Position numbers and translations under genes: made by a program. Under the pieces are notes generated by a model, which did no database searches, was not told where the DNA came from, and saw only the letters and a list, made by a program, of their open reading frames with translations. From Anaerobacillus alkalidiazotrophicus (GTDB taxonomy: Bacteria > Bacillota > Bacilli > Bacillales_H > Anaerobacillaceae), in the NCBI RefSeq assembly GCF_001866055.1, contig NZ_MLQS01000018.1:2502-66501 (forward strand): a stretch of DNA of 64,000 nt, in the 5' to 3' direction. Shown here piece after piece: positions 18,237 through 28,432 of this stretch. Within the stretch, counting starts at the first letter, position 1, and each line of letters begins with the position of its first letter.

Positions 18237-18314
18237 TAGGACCCAGGATCCTTTATTTGTACATTTGAATAAGATTTTCGTCAGATTTTTATCGATTAAC
18301 GGATCTGGTGTCCG
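18237..18314. repeat. Family F short inverted-repeat element, copy 2
   Basis: Starts TAGGACCCAGGATCCTTTATT and ends TTAACGGATCTGGTGTCCG, matching the 1792-1868 copy at both ends but differing in the middle. Confidence 0.6.
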
Positions 18315-18468
18315 AATAAATTACAAATTGGCGAAAAATTAAAAAATAGCGGAACCTCTGTCCAAAAATTGCTACCAAAATCTCATATACATTTTATGAG
18401 TTAAAAAGCACACGAATCTGTGCTTCTTGTTTACATTTACAGCATTTACACTGGCACAAGGAGGAAAT

Positions 18469-18510
18469 ATGAAAACACCTGAATTATTAAAATCATGTGT
18501 TAATGATTAA
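18469..18510 (+). CDS. Possible 13-residue peptide MKTPELLKSCVND or gene remnant
   Basis: A tiny ORF behind an excellent ribosome binding site (AAGGAGGAAAT), followed 28 bases later by a strong terminator. It could be a leader or small peptide, or the 5' stub of a deleted gene. Nothing in the sequence decides this. Confidence 0.3.
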   Translation: MKTPELLKSCVND

Positions 18511-18537
18511 GAATAATAAGTCAAAATATTTATTTTA

Positions 18538-18572
18538 CAACGCACTCTTCTACAGGAGTTGCGTTTTTTTGT
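18538..18572 (+). terminator. Intrinsic terminator after the 18469 mini-ORF
   Basis: ACGCACTC...GGAGTTGCGT hairpin followed by seven T. It shows that this spacer is transcribed even though only a mini-ORF is present. Confidence 0.8.
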
Positions 18573-18721
18573 ATTTGAAAATGTTAAGTACATTATATTT
18601 ACGAATTCAAAATACCTCGAAAACTCATACAACCATAAATTAAACTCCTTAATTTCGTATAAAGCATTCCTTTTTTTATGATAATACTATAAAAAGATCT
18701 AATTAAGGAGTATGGAAAATT

Positions 18722-19054
18722 ATGCCAAGAAAAGCTATTCAAATTAACAAGTTAGGTGAAAAAGATAAGGAAACAAATGGTTCTGTTGTGAACGATAAAG
18801 AAAATAACAAAGATGAAATCATTAAACTAAATAACATGTTAGCAGCTGTGTTAAATTATCTGTCAGATGATGAAGTAGACGAAATTGATATAGAATATCT
18901 TCTGAAAAATACGGAAGGTTTACGAGAATGGTGGGAACAATATCGGGAAAAAAATCGAAAACAAATCGAAGAAGAAATAAAAAAATCTTTAAGTGAACTG
19001 TCTTTAAAAGAACTAGAAAGTATCCGCGAAAAGATAAAAGAAAAAGAAAGCTGA
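18722..19054 (+). CDS. Hypothetical charged helical protein
   Basis: A 110-residue soluble protein rich in Lys and Glu, with predicted helices over residues 28-48 and 68-110. ATG follows TTAAGGAGTATGGAAAATT. No motif is recognised. The C-terminus (IEEEIKKSLSELSLKELESI) looks like a surface-exposed or coiled-coil helix. Confidence 0.65.
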   Translation: MPRKAIQINKLGEKDKETNGSVVNDKENNKDEIIKLNNMLAAVLNYLSDDEVDEIDIEYLLKNTEGLREWWEQYREKNRKQIEEEIKKSLSELSLKELESIREKIKEKES

Positions 19055-19294
19055 GGTTTCAGTTACCATAAAGACATTCAATTGTAGTAATTTTTCTTTT
19101 TTATCAAAAATTCGCAAGAAAACCTCCAGCTTTAAGAAGTGTAGCGAGTAGTGCAGGCTGAATGGCTCTTCTTATCTCAACAAACTTTAGTGTACTAGCG
19201 CTTTGAAAATTACTTCCAAAAAATAATTAAAGTGTACATAATCACTAGAAACACTGTATAATAAGAAGAACTATATGTATGAAAGGGTGATATT

Positions 19295-19795
19295 GTGAAA
19301 AACTCAAATTCTAGTATGAATTTGGATATTGAGTCGATCCAACATGCCCTGTACTCTGTAAACCGCCATGCCAAAACAGCGATTGTTAAGCGTGATCTGT
19401 ATGAGATTAAGAATAATACGCTGCAAAAACTTATTAATATTGGACATGCCAAAAAGTTGTGGCTTGAGTATAGTACTCAACCTGGAAAAGCAAAACAAAG
19501 TACAGTGGTGCTTGTTAAAGTTGGAATTAAAACAAAAGGAAATCCCCATTTTTTTCATATGATACCTGAAAAAGAAGATTATATAACATTAAAACATAAA
19601 GGAGTAGTATGCCCTCAAGATCTCCATAACCCCAAAAGCTCGATGTCTCTTAATACAGCAAAAAAAATTCTGTTGCAATTTATTGGTGCGAAGCCTCAAA
19701 AAGTAAAGGTACAAAAACCAACTAAACCAGCACTAAATAAAAATGTTTTCATTTCTTCTTTTCTTGATGGTAGTTCCCGATCACGAAAACGTTGA
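19295..19795 (+). CDS. ykyB: YkyB-family protein
   Basis: A 166-residue protein starting at a GTG after GAAAGGGTGATATT. The N-terminal part (IQHALYSVNRHAKTA) and the middle (HFFHMIPEKEDYITL, NPKSSMSLNTAKKILLQFIG) resemble Bacillus YkyB as I remember it. The C-terminal tail is basic (SSRSRKR). The function of YkyB is not known, and the family is found in sporeforming Bacillaceae. Confidence 0.75.
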   Translation: MKNSNSSMNLDIESIQHALYSVNRHAKTAIVKRDLYEIKNNTLQKLINIGHAKKLWLEYSTQPGKAKQSTVVLVKVGIKTKGNPHFFHMIPEKEDYITLKHKGVVCPQDLHNPKSSMSLNTAKKILLQFIGAKPQKVKVQKPTKPALNKNVFISSFLDGSSRSRKR

Positions 19796-19872
19796 TTTTT
19801 AATACTTTTTACATTTTTTTGTAAGGTAGTGGGGATAATATTTACCATAAGAATAAGTTATGGGAGAAGAAT

Positions 19873-20508
19873 ATGAGAAAAAAGCAAATAAGTATAATAC
19901 TTTTTATTGTTTTAATGAATTTTTTATTTAAAACTTGGAAAGTAGTGCCGAAATATTATAAAAGTTTAATTTTTGTTAGCTTTTGGAATTCATTTTATTA
20001 TTATCTTTGCAAAAGACATCTAGTATTTGAATATACGAATAAGGGCATAAATTGGAAATTGTTGAGAGGGCTTCATATATTTATTGCTACTCCTTTATTG
20101 GTTCTACTCTTTTTATGTAAACTGCCTAAAACACTTTCAAAGCAGATCGTATATATTTTAAAATGGGGAATCGGTTCTTTTTTTATTGAGCTATTTTTAC
20201 TCAAACAAAAGTTGATTAAATTTAAGTACGGGTGGAACATTTATTGGTCAGGTCTAATATATTTTAAAATGTACACTTATAGTTATTTATTCAACAAAAG
20301 ACCGTTTCTTACTTGGGTGCTATCGATATTCTCTCTATTGTTTTATATTTTTAAATTTAATGTACCGTTAACTAAGAGACTTTTAAAAGGACCTTTTCTT
20401 TTTTTTCTACCCAAAAGTATTAAGTATCCAATTAACTTTAAAACAAGACTAAATTCTTATTATTATGAAACCGTTAAAGACTTGTTGAATTATGTGAAAT
20501 TTAAATAA
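19873..20508 (+). CDS. CBO0543-like multi-pass membrane protein
   Basis: A 211-residue protein with about five membrane segments, very rich in Phe, Tyr, Lys and Leu, with the WGIGSFFIELFLLKQKLIKF block and YGWNIYWSGLIYF. The layout resembles the uncharacterised CBO0543 family of sporeformers. The assignment is tentative. ATG follows GGGAGAAGAAT. A hairpin with T run at about 20626-20666 ends the unit. Confidence 0.55.
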   Translation: MRKKQISIILFIVLMNFLFKTWKVVPKYYKSLIFVSFWNSFYYYLCKRHLVFEYTNKGINWKLLRGLHIFIATPLLVLLFLCKLPKTLSKQIVYILKWGIGSFFIELFLLKQKLIKFKYGWNIYWSGLIYFKMYTYSYLFNKRPFLTWVLSIFSLLFYIFKFNVPLTKRLLKGPFLFFLPKSIKYPINFKTRLNSYYYETVKDLLNYVKFK

Positions 20509-20625
20509 AGACTTTAGCGTCTACATACATAGTAGATATTAAATTACAAACACATCAAATTCGAGTTGACAGATCGGAATTACTGGAATATTATAAGAAT
20601 AATTACATAGCTGATTGGAAATACC

Positions 20626-20666
20626 AAAGGCACATACTTCGTTAACTACGTTGTGTGTCTTTTTTT
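20626..20666 (+). terminator. Terminator before the SLC13 permease gene
   Basis: AAAGGCACATAC pairs with GTTGTGTGTCTTT around an ACTTCGTTAACTAC-type loop and is followed by T residues. Confidence 0.65.
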
Positions 20667-20735
20667 GCACTTAATTCATAGTAAGTTGATACGAATTATA
20701 CGAATTTAGAAAACATAAGATTTGGGGAGAGTAAT

Positions 20736-22511
20736 ATGACTTTTGAAATAGCTTTTGTACTATTTGTTGTACTAGGTATGCTTGTATGTTTAATAAAAGA
20801 AATAGCTAGACCTGATTTTATTGTCTTTTTTGCATTGGCTGCACTTATTATTAGTGGAGTTTTAACACCAGCTGATGCATTGAGAGGATTTTCTAATGAA
20901 GGAATGCTGACGGTTGCACTTCTTTTTATCGTAGCTGGTGCTGTGAAACAAAGTGGTGTTTTAAATCAAATTATTTCTAGTTCATTAGGTTCTGGACGAA
21001 GCCCGAGAAGATCTCTTCTGCAAATGATGTTTCCGATGGCAGGGTTATCTGCTTTTTTGAACAATACACCGATTGTAGTTATGTTTACTCCCGTTGTTCG
21101 AAAGTGGTGTATTGAGAAAAATATACCTCCATCTAAATTTCTCATTCCACTTTCCTATGCTACTATTTTTGGTGGTACGCTGACGTTAATTGGAACATCT
21201 ACAAATCTAGTAATACATGGGTTTATGTTAGAACAAGGTCTTGATGGATTTTCAATGTTTCAACTTGCGATTGTAGCTTTACCAGCGGGTTTCATCGGTA
21301 TTATATATATGACTATAATTGGATATAAGTTATTGCCAGAACGTAAAACATCAAAACAATCTTTTGAGGAAAGTTCACGCGAATATCTTGCTGAAGCTTA
21401 TGTTGAACCTAATTCTCCTTTAATCGGAAAAACAATTGAAGCTGCAGGACTTAGAAACCTTAATGGACTTTATTTAATTGAACTTATGAGGAGAGGCGAA
21501 CGCATTGCCTCAGTTCCTTCTTATATAAAGCTAAATGAAAATGATAAATTAATTTTTACAGGTGTATTATCCACCATTGTAGACTTGCAGAATATTAAAG
21601 GCTTAAGAGTTTCAACAGGAACAAACTTGAAATTAGAAGATTTGCAGAACGGTAGTGCGAAACTTGTTGAGGCAGTCGTTTCGCATCAATCTTCTTTAGT
21701 ACAAAAAACAGTAAAAGAAACTAAGTTTCGTAGTAAATATGGCGCGGGTGTAGTAGCGGTTCACCGAAATGATGAAAGAATTAACAATAAAGTAGGGGAT
21801 ATCAATTTAAAGCCAGGAGATACATTATTACTATTAACGAACAAAGACTTTGAAAATAGATGGTCTAGTTCAAGAGATTTTTATTTGATTTCCCCAATAA
21901 AAGAGGCAGACGTGATCGACCCAAGAAAATCGATTATTGCCATGGTAACCTTACTATCAATGATTTTATTAGCTGCATTTAATATTTTGCCTATGTTTAA
22001 GTCTGCACTTTTAGCTGTAATTGTACTATTTTTAACAAAAACCATCACATTTGTAGGTGCTAGAAAATATATTCAATTTGATGTTTTACTTTTAATTGCT
22101 TGTGCAATTGGTGTCGGTATCGCCCTTGAGCAGACTGGTGCAGCTTCGTTAATTGCAAGTTATTTTATTAAAATTAGTAAGGGTGCAGGTATTATTGGTG
22201 CAATTATTGTTGTTTACTTACTAACTACGATATTTACCGAAATTATTACAAATAATGCTGCTGCAGTCTTAATGGTTCCTATTTCACTTGCCATTGCTAA
22301 TCAATTGTCTGTAGACCCTATGGCATTCTTTGTAGCAATAGCGATTGCTGCGTCAGCTAGTTTTGCTACGCCTATTGGGTATCAATGTAATTTAATTGTT
22401 TACGGACCGGGTGGCTATAGATTTTCGGATTATTTGAAAATAGGGATTCCTTTAAATATTATGTACCTAATTGTAACTGTCGTTATTGTATATTTTGTAT
22501 GGGTTATTTGA
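20736..22511 (+). CDS. SLC13/DASS-family permease with two TrkA_C domains
   Basis: A 591-residue transporter. The N-terminal membrane half carries AGLSAFLNNTPIVVMFTPVV and GGTLTLIGTSTNLVIHG. Two cytoplasmic TrkA_C-type domains follow at about residues 205-375 (ending LKPGDTLLLLT). The C-terminal membrane half contains TEIITNNAAAVLMVPI and FATPIGYQCNLIVYGPGGY. The two SNT-type motifs are those of sodium-coupled anion carriers (sulfate, di- or tricarboxylates), so the exact anion is undetermined. It has its own ribosome binding site (GGGGAG) and a terminator at about 22519-22556. Confidence 0.9.
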   Translation: MTFEIAFVLFVVLGMLVCLIKEIARPDFIVFFALAALIISGVLTPADALRGFSNEGMLTVALLFIVAGAVKQSGVLNQIISSSLGSGRSPRRSLLQMMFPMAGLSAFLNNTPIVVMFTPVVRKWCIEKNIPPSKFLIPLSYATIFGGTLTLIGTSTNLVIHGFMLEQGLDGFSMFQLAIVALPAGFIGIIYMTIIGYKLLPERKTSKQSFEESSREYLAEAYVEPNSPLIGKTIEAAGLRNLNGLYLIELMRRGERIASVPSYIKLNENDKLIFTGVLSTIVDLQNIKGLRVSTGTNLKLEDLQNGSAKLVEAVVSHQSSLVQKTVKETKFRSKYGAGVVAVHRNDERINNKVGDINLKPGDTLLLLTNKDFENRWSSSRDFYLISPIKEADVIDPRKSIIAMVTLLSMILLAAFNILPMFKSALLAVIVLFLTKTITFVGARKYIQFDVLLLIACAIGVGIALEQTGAASLIASYFIKISKGAGIIGAIIVVYLLTTIFTEIITNNAAAVLMVPISLAIANQLSVDPMAFFVAIAIAASASFATPIGYQCNLIVYGPGGYRFSDYLKIGIPLNIMYLIVTVVIVYFVWVI

Positions 22512-22518
22512 AGGTATA

Positions 22519-22556
22519 AAAGCATTGCTCATGTAGTCAAGAGTAATGCTTTTTTA
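22519..22556 (+). terminator. Terminator of the SLC13 permease gene
   Basis: AAAGCATTGCTC...GAGTAATGCTTTTTT hairpin with T run. Confidence 0.8.
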
Positions 22557-22730
22557 ATTTGAAAATCAGGTGAGAAAGATCTATAAATTCAAGTTATAGA
22601 AATTCTACGTTTATTAATCATCTTAATGGCGTTGAATGCAAATAGAAATATATTGATTACCAACTGTAATACTTAAAATGACTGCCTAAAACACGAATCA
22701 AAAGTTTCCTTAAGGAAGATTTTTTTTTAT

Positions 22731-22760
22731 TTAATATTCAAATGAACATTTGAATATTAA
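22731..22760. promoter_or_regulatory. CadC/ArsR operator 1, a 14-bp perfect inverted repeat
   Basis: TTAATATTCAAATG and its exact reverse complement are separated by AA. The core TCAAATG..CATTTGA resembles known CadC/SmtB-type operators. It is placed about 60 bases before cadC. Confidence 0.85.
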
Positions 22761-22782
22761 GAGGAATATATTTATAATATAA

Positions 22783-22798
22783 TCAAATGTTGATTTGA
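22783..22798. promoter_or_regulatory. CadC/ArsR operator 2 (TCAAATGTTGATTTGA)
   Basis: A second inverted repeat with the same TCAAAT/ATTTGA half-sites, about 20 bases before the proposed GTG start of cadC, where bound repressor would block the promoter or early transcript. Confidence 0.75.
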
Positions 22799-22819
22799 AT
22801 GAATATAGGAGTGAATGAA

Positions 22820-23197
22820 GTGAAGAAGGATACTTGTGATATATACTGTTATGACAAAGAAAAAGTTAATCGAATTCAAAATGAATTAAAAAAGGAAAAT
22901 CTAAAGGGAGTTTCACAATTATTTAAAGCACTAGCTGACGAAAATAGAGCAAAGATAGCTTTTTCACTTTGTCAGGATGAAGAATTGTGTGTATGTGATA
23001 TTGCTAATATTATTGGTTCTTCTGTTGCAACAACTTCCCATCATTTACGTACTTTGTATAAGCAAGGGGTTGTAAAATACCGAAAAGAAGGAAAGCTCGC
23101 TTTTTATTCGTTAGATGATGATCACATTAGGCAATTAATAGTTATAGCATTAGTGCACAAAAAGGAGATGGAAAAACCATGTTTGAGCAAAAAGTAA
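22820..23197 (+). CDS. cadC: Cadmium/lead/zinc-responsive repressor CadC
   Basis: An ArsR/SmtB-family repressor of about 125 residues that leaves DNA when Cd, Pb or Zn binds. The N-terminal Cys residues (KKDTCDIYC) and the ELCVCD motif of helix alpha-R form the typical CadC metal site. The helix-turn-helix reads [18 protein letters not shown]. An in-frame ATG at 22799 exists, but GTG 22820 gives the family-typical start and lies seven bases after TAGGAGTG. It overlaps cadA by 19 bases. Two operators upstream imply autoregulation of the cadCA unit. Confidence 0.93.
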   Translation: MKKDTCDIYCYDKEKVNRIQNELKKENLKGVSQLFKALADENRAKIAFSLCQDEELCVCDIANIIGSSVATTSHHLRTLYKQGVVKYRKEGKLAFYSLDDDHIRQLIVIALVHKKEMEKPCLSKK

Positions 23198-25293
23198 CAA
23201 CCTATCGAGTCCAAGGCTTCACTTGTGCCAGTTGTGCTAAAAAGTTCGAAACGAACGTCAAATACCTGGATGGGGTTATAGATGCTAAAGTTAACTTTGG
23301 GGCTTCAAAGCTTGTAGTTCAAGGTGCAACAACTATAGAAGAATTAGAAAAAGCTGGGGCTTTTGATAATTTGAAAATTCGTGATGACAAAGTACAAAGG
23401 ATCGAACGTATTCCATTTTGGAGACAAAAACAAAACTATAAAGTGTATATAGCAATTGTTTTGTTAATGTTTAGTTTTCTTCTTCGATTGCAAGTAGGTG
23501 ACGACCATATTTTTCCGATTATCGGTTATGCATTAGCAATTGTAATTGGTGGGTATTCCCTCTTTATCAAAGGATTAAAAAATTTAGTTCGATTAAATTT
23601 TGATATGTCTACCCTAATGACAGTGGCAATCTTAGGTGCTGCAACGATCGGGGAATGGGGAGAAGGAGCAGTTGTTGTTATCCTTTTTGCAATAAGTGAA
23701 GCATTAGAACGATATTCAATGGATAAAGCTCGTCAATCGATTGAATCATTGATGGATATTGCACCAAAAGAAGCATTAATTCGTCGTGAAAATCATGAAA
23801 TAAAGGTGCATGTTGATGATATAGAAATTGGCGACATTATGATTGTAAAACCAGGGCAAAAAATAGCGATGGATGGCGTTGTGACAAGAGGGACTTCTAC
23901 GATTAATCAAGCTGCCATTACTGGAGAAAGTGTCCCAGTAACAAAGTTAATAGATGATGAAGTGTTTGCAGGAACATTAAATGAGGAAGGCTTACTTGAA
24001 GTAAAAGTAACAAAGAAAGTTAATGATACAACATTATCAAAAATCATTCATTTAGTAGAAGAAGCACAAGCAGAACGGGCTCCTTCACAGCAATTTGTAG
24101 ATCGCTTTGCTAAGTATTACACACCTGTGATTATCGTTTTTGCTTTTTTGCTAGTTGTCATCCCCCCTGTATTTTTAGGAGGTAATTGGAGTGAATGGAT
24201 TTATCGTGGTTTAACTGTATTAGTGGTTGGTTGTCCTTGTGCGTTAGTTATTTCTACCCCTGTTTCCATTGTAACAGCCATTGGAAATGCAGCGAAAAAT
24301 GGAGTATTGATTAAAGGTGGTATTTATTTAGAACAAGCAGGCGCACTAAAAGTTATTGCTTTTGATAAAACAGGAACATTAACAAAAGGAGTTCCTTCTG
24401 TAACGGATATTGTTACGTTTGTTAAGGGTGAAAAAGATTTATTGACTATCACAGCTGCAATCGAAAAAGGATCTCAGCACCCACTTTCTTCTGCAATTTT
24501 AAGAAAGGCTGATGAAGACAGAATAGGTTATAATGATTTAGCAGTTGAAGATTTTCAATCAATTACAGGTAAAGGCGTAAAAGCAAGAATAAATAACGAA
24601 ATATATTATGTTGGAAGCCCGAAGCTTTTTGAAGAATTGCACGGAAAGATAGAAGTTAGTAAAAAACAAAAGATTAATGAAATGCAGGGACAAAGTAAAA
24701 CTGTAATAGTTTTAGGAACAGAAAAAGAAATTCTTTCACTCATTGCTGTAGCTGATGAAATACGAGAGTCGTCGAAAGAAGTTATCCGAAAACTTCATCA
24801 TTTGGGGATTGAAAAAACTGTGATGTTAACAGGTGATAATAAGCGGACTACAAAAGCAATTGCAAAACAAGTTGGGGTTTCTGACATGAAAGCCGAATTA
24901 CTTCCAGAAGAGAAATTGAATTTTGTTAAAAAACTTAGAGCCAATTATGACGGTGTTGCCATGGTTGGTGATGGTGTAAACGACGCACCAGCTCTTGCAG
25001 CTTCCAATCTTGGTGTGGCAATGGGTGGAGTCGGAACCGATACAGCATTAGAAACAGCGGATATTGTGTTAATGTCAGATGATTTAAGTAAGTTGCCATA
25101 TACTATTAAATTAAGTCGTAGAGCATTATCTATTATTAAACAAAACATTACCTTTTCTTTAGGAATAAAAGTTTTAGCATTATTGTTGATTGTACCTGGT
25201 TGGTTAACATTATGGTTAGCGATATTTGCCGATATGGGGGCAACATTACTGGTTACATTGAATAGCTTACGATTATTAAAAATAAAGTTTTAG
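23179..25293 (+). CDS. cadA: Cadmium-translocating P1B-type ATPase CadA
   Basis: A 704-residue heavy-metal exporter in the cytoplasmic membrane. The N-terminal metal-binding domain has GFTCASC (C16, C19). The translocation site is C352-P-C354 in GCPCALVIS, and the phosphorylated Asp is D396 in DKTGT. The actuator loop TGES, the nucleotide-domain HP motif (SQHPLS) and [20 protein letters not shown] are all present. The CPC motif plus cadC partnership indicates Cd/Zn/Pb export and not Cu export. Complete length, no visible damage. A terminator follows. Confidence 0.95.
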   Translation: MFEQKVTTYRVQGFTCASCAKKFETNVKYLDGVIDAKVNFGASKLVVQGATTIEELEKAGAFDNLKIRDDKVQRIERIPFWRQKQNYKVYIAIVLLMFSFLLRLQVGDDHIFPIIGYALAIVIGGYSLFIKGLKNLVRLNFDMSTLMTVAILGAATIGEWGEGAVVVILFAISEALERYSMDKARQSIESLMDIAPKEALIRRENHEIKVHVDDIEIGDIMIVKPGQKIAMDGVVTRGTSTINQAAITGESVPVTKLIDDEVFAGTLNEEGLLEVKVTKKVNDTTLSKIIHLVEEAQAERAPSQQFVDRFAKYYTPVIIVFAFLLVVIPPVFLGGNWSEWIYRGLTVLVVGCPCALVISTPVSIVTAIGNAAKNGVLIKGGIYLEQAGALKVIAFDKTGTLTKGVPSVTDIVTFVKGEKDLLTITAAIEKGSQHPLSSAILRKADEDRIGYNDLAVEDFQSITGKGVKARINNEIYYVGSPKLFEELHGKIEVSKKQKINEMQGQSKTVIVLGTEKEILSLIAVADEIRESSKEVIRKLHHLGIEKTVMLTGDNKRTTKAIAKQVGVSDMKAELLPEEKLNFVKKLRANYDGVAMVGDGVNDAPALAASNLGVAMGGVGTDTALETADIVLMSDDLSKLPYTIKLSRRALSIIKQNITFSLGIKVLALLLIVPGWLTLWLAIFADMGATLLVTLNSLRLLKIKF

Positions 25294-25343
25294 TTTCATC
25301 ATTGCTCGTTTATTTTTAATCTAGTATTATATAACTCTTCTAA

Positions 25344-25383
25344 TAAAAACCACACCAAAGAATTTTTCTGGTGTGGTTTTTAT
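25344..25383 (+). terminator. Terminator of cadCA
   Basis: AAAAACCACACCA...TGGTGTGGTTTTT hairpin, with A and T runs on the two sides. Confidence 0.85.
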
Positions 25384-25410
25384 TTTTATTCCAATCTTAA
25401 AGGATATCGA

Positions 25411-25502
25411 ACTAAACAAATCAAGATTAGGATGGGGATTAACTGCCTCTAGAGGTCGTATAAGTTAAACTCTAATTGATCGAAGTTCAGCTTTATAAAA
25501 TA
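25411..25502 (-). repeat. Family D MITE fragment, internally deleted
   Basis: Retains GGATTAACTGCC and AGAGGTCGTATA from the middle and the end TCGAAGTTCAGCTTTAT, with the intervening part lost. It ends immediately before the stop codon of the SigH-like gene. Confidence 0.6.
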
Positions 25503-26159
25503 TTAACGTTTCGTCATTAATTTTTTTGAAACCAAATATTTTTCTAGTTTTCTCTTAACGCGGGTTAGTGCATTATCAATAGCTTTCACTGAGCAATTAT
25601 TATTTTGAGATATTTCTTTATATGAAAGCCCATCCAAGTATAAATCAAGAACATCGCGTTCTAAATCTGTCAAAAGTTCAGATATTTTAACCTCAATATT
25701 ATTATAGTCTTCCTGATTAATAAATAGCTCTTCAGGATCTAGTGTTTTTGAGCAAGTGACCAAATCCATTAATGTCCGGTTTGGTTCTTCGTCAAAAATA
25801 GGCTTGTCTAACGAGATAGACGAATTTAGTGGGATATGTTTTTGCCGGGTTGCAGATTTAATGGCCGATATTATTTGTCTTGTAATACAAAGCTCCGCAA
25901 AGGATTTAAAAGATTTTAATTTATCTTTCTTAAAATCCCTTATTGCTTTAAAAAGACCAATCATACCTTCTTGAATGATATCTTCACGGTCAGCTCCGAT
26001 TAAAAAATATGATCTAGCTTTGGCGTGAACAAATTGTCGGTATTTATGTATTAAAAAATCGTGTGCATCATTATCTCCACGATGAACTAAATCTACTATT
26101 TCTTCATCTGGCACATCTTTATATTTGTAATTATGGAGCATTTTACCATTTCTGTTCAA
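25503..26159 (-). CDS. sigH: SigH-like sporulation/transition-state sigma factor
   Basis: A 218-residue sigma-70-family protein very close to Bacillus SigH. Region 2 contains KARSYFLIGADREDIIQEGM, then FAELCITRQIISAIKSATRQ and IPLNSSISLDKPIFDEEP. Region 4 contains YLDGLSYKEISQNN. The start is TTG at 26159 after GGGGGAGATTTTT. In Bacillaceae the canonical sigH sits beside rpmG-secE-nusG. This copy lies between cadA and a chemoreceptor, so it is probably a paralogue. That needs the rest of the genome to confirm. Confidence 0.85.
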   Translation of the reverse strand: MNRNGKMLHNYKYKDVPDEEIVDLVHRGDNDAHDFLIHKYRQFVHAKARSYFLIGADREDIIQEGMIGLFKAIRDFKKDKLKSFKSFAELCITRQIISAIKSATRQKHIPLNSSISLDKPIFDEEPNRTLMDLVTCSKTLDPEELFINQEDYNNIEVKISELLTDLERDVLDLYLDGLSYKEISQNNNCSVKAIDNALTRVKRKLEKYLVSKKLMTKR

Positions 26160-26658
26160 AAAATCTCCCCCGACTCGAAACCAAGTTAGTTTGAGTAAAT
26201 TATACTATACGAATTTTTATAGCGTCAAGGTTATAAGGTACTACTCTTGACAGGTGCCATGCACTTTTTGAATATATTGAACTACTAACCACTTAACTTC
26301 TAACGAAATTTGAAGTGGAGGCTTCGTAGTTCCAATAAACAACCTTTCATCTCCCTAAGCGTTACTCCCGTTGTTCCAACGGATGGAATTTGTTACGTTA
26401 CCTTGATTATTTTACGAGTGGAAAGAATTAGCTTACTTTTCGCATTTTAGTTTGTCCACCCAACCTTCTCACAAATTTGTTCTTTATAATTCCAAAAATT
26501 GGTGTGCTATCAGACTGGGAAATATGACATTTTCATACAAAATACACATAATTGTAACATTTTATCCACAATCACTCTGAATTTTCTAGTAATATAAATA
26601 ACATTGAAGATCGATTTTTATTTTATTTATTACTTATGACAATAATGAGGTGTATTTT
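26160..26658. other. Spacer between SigH-like gene and chemoreceptor
   Basis: Holds the divergent promoters and no convincing ORF. GACAGGTGCCATGCAC near 26250 looks like a piece of a common Bacillus intergenic repeat. Confidence 0.4.
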
Positions 26659-28356
26659 TTGAACTGGACAATCGGGAAAAAATTAATTGCATTTGTCTCA
26701 CTTTCAATTTTTGCGTTAACGGTTATTTTATCGACAGTTAACTATATTACTACAAAAAATAGTTTAATTGAGAGTGCCCAACACAAATTAATTTCAGACT
26801 TACAATTAGGATATCAATACTTAGATTTTAGATTTCCAGGTGATTGGAATGTAACGGACGGAGTATTGTATAAAGGTAATGTGGAAATTAATGAAAACTA
26901 TGAAATTGTTGATAAAATAAGTGAATTAACTGGTGGAAATTCAGTTACTATATTTTTATATGATACAAGGGTAACGACTAACGTGGTTACAAATGAGGGT
27001 GTAAGAGCAATCGGATCAAAAGTTTCAGATGAAATAAAAGAATCGGTTCTTGATAAAGGAGCTCGTTTTATTGGCAGGGCTGATGTAGTAGGTGTATGGA
27101 ATCAAACAGCTTATGATCCAATTCTTAATAAAAATGGTGATGTAATTGGTATTTGGTACACAGGTGTACCTGAACAGCCTTATAACGAAATTGCCTTAAA
27201 AGGTTCTTTTCTAAACATTGGTATTGCTGGAGTTATTATGTTTTCGATCTTTGTCATTAGTTATTTTTATTTAAACCAAATGATCATTAAACCGTTAAAA
27301 ATGTTGACTGAATTTGCAAATAAAATTGCGAATCTCGAACTTAATGGAAAATCTTTTAATCCAAAGAAGAATGATGAGATTTCACAACTCGGTAAATCCT
27401 TTACAAAAATGAAAGAAAATCTATATAAAATTGTTCAAAATTTAATTGAAAGCAGCGATAGTGTAACAGATGCTTCAACGAGCCTTTCGGCTAGTGCAAA
27501 ACAAACAGAAGAATCTGCAACACAAATTGCTTCGGCTGTTCAAGAAATCGCTGCTGGTGCTAGTGAACAAACAGATCATACCAAGGAAATTATAAAGATG
27601 ATGGAAGCTTCTGTAAATAAAGTTGAAGAAGGGCTTCAACAAGCTAGTGATACGCTTATGTTTTCAAAAAAGTCAACTCAATCTGCCTATGATGGGAACA
27701 ACGCTATTACTAATGCAATTAAACATCTAGAGAAAATTACAAAATCTGTAGAAGCTTCTACCGAAAATGTTAATAACTTAGGAAAACGCTCAGAGGAAAT
27801 TGGGAGTATTATCACAACTATTACTTCAATCGCTGATCAAACAAACTTGTTAGCTTTAAATGCTGCTATTGAAGCGGCACGTGCTGGGGAACACGGTAAG
27901 GGTTTTGCAGTAGTCGCTGATGAAGTAAGGAAACTTGCTGAAGAATCAAGTAAGTCGGCAGGACAAATTACTGCTTTAATCCAATCAATTCAAGCAGACA
28001 CCAATGTAACTGTGGAGTTCATGGAGAAAAACTTAAAAGATGTTCATGAACAGGTACAAATTATTGAAAAAGGTCAAAATTCTTTAAAAGAAATTGTTCA
28101 ACAAACTGAAATGACAGAGCAAAGTGCACTTAGTACAAATCAAGTTTTCAATGAATTAAAAGACAATGCTGAACAAACTTTAGGTGCTGTCAAAGAAATT
28201 TCAAGTATTATTGAACAAACATCAGCATCGACTGAAGAAGTATCAGCTTCAACTGAAGAACAGACTGCAACTGTCGAAGAAATTTCAGCGAACGCTGAGC
28301 AGTTAGCTAAGATGTCTGAGAATTTACAGACGCAAATTAATCATTTTAAATTATAG
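26659..28356 (+). CDS. Methyl-accepting chemotaxis protein with single Cache domain
   Basis: A protein of about 565 residues. TM1 lies at about residues 9-30, an extracellular Cache-type sensor at about 35-180 (ending [16 protein letters not shown]), TM2 at about 187-207 and HAMP at 208-262. The cytoplasmic signalling domain has the conserved tip [21 protein letters not shown] prefer TTG 26659, six bases after GAGGTG, over the GTG at 26650. The sensor is of the Cache type often binding small carboxylates or amino acids, but no ligand motif is decisive. A terminator follows at 28397-28431. Confidence 0.92.
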   Translation: MNWTIGKKLIAFVSLSIFALTVILSTVNYITTKNSLIESAQHKLISDLQLGYQYLDFRFPGDWNVTDGVLYKGNVEINENYEIVDKISELTGGNSVTIFLYDTRVTTNVVTNEGVRAIGSKVSDEIKESVLDKGARFIGRADVVGVWNQTAYDPILNKNGDVIGIWYTGVPEQPYNEIALKGSFLNIGIAGVIMFSIFVISYFYLNQMIIKPLKMLTEFANKIANLELNGKSFNPKKNDEISQLGKSFTKMKENLYKIVQNLIESSDSVTDASTSLSASAKQTEESATQIASAVQEIAAGASEQTDHTKEIIKMMEASVNKVEEGLQQASDTLMFSKKSTQSAYDGNNAITNAIKHLEKITKSVEASTENVNNLGKRSEEIGSIITTITSIADQTNLLALNAAIEAARAGEHGKGFAVVADEVRKLAEESSKSAGQITALIQSIQADTNVTVEFMEKNLKDVHEQVQIIEKGQNSLKEIVQQTEMTEQSALSTNQVFNELKDNAEQTLGAVKEISSIIEQTSASTEEVSASTEEQTATVEEISANAEQLAKMSENLQTQINHFKL

Positions 28357-28396
28357 TATTTTCATTTTAGATTTTAGATTTGAAGTTAGCCTAAGA

Positions 28397-28431
28397 GTCA
28401 AAAGACGAGCTTAAAAACTCGTCTTTTTTTA
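28397..28431 (+). terminator. Terminator of the chemoreceptor gene
   Basis: AAGACGAG...CTCGTCTT hairpin followed by seven T. Confidence 0.85.
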
Positions 28432-28432
28432 C

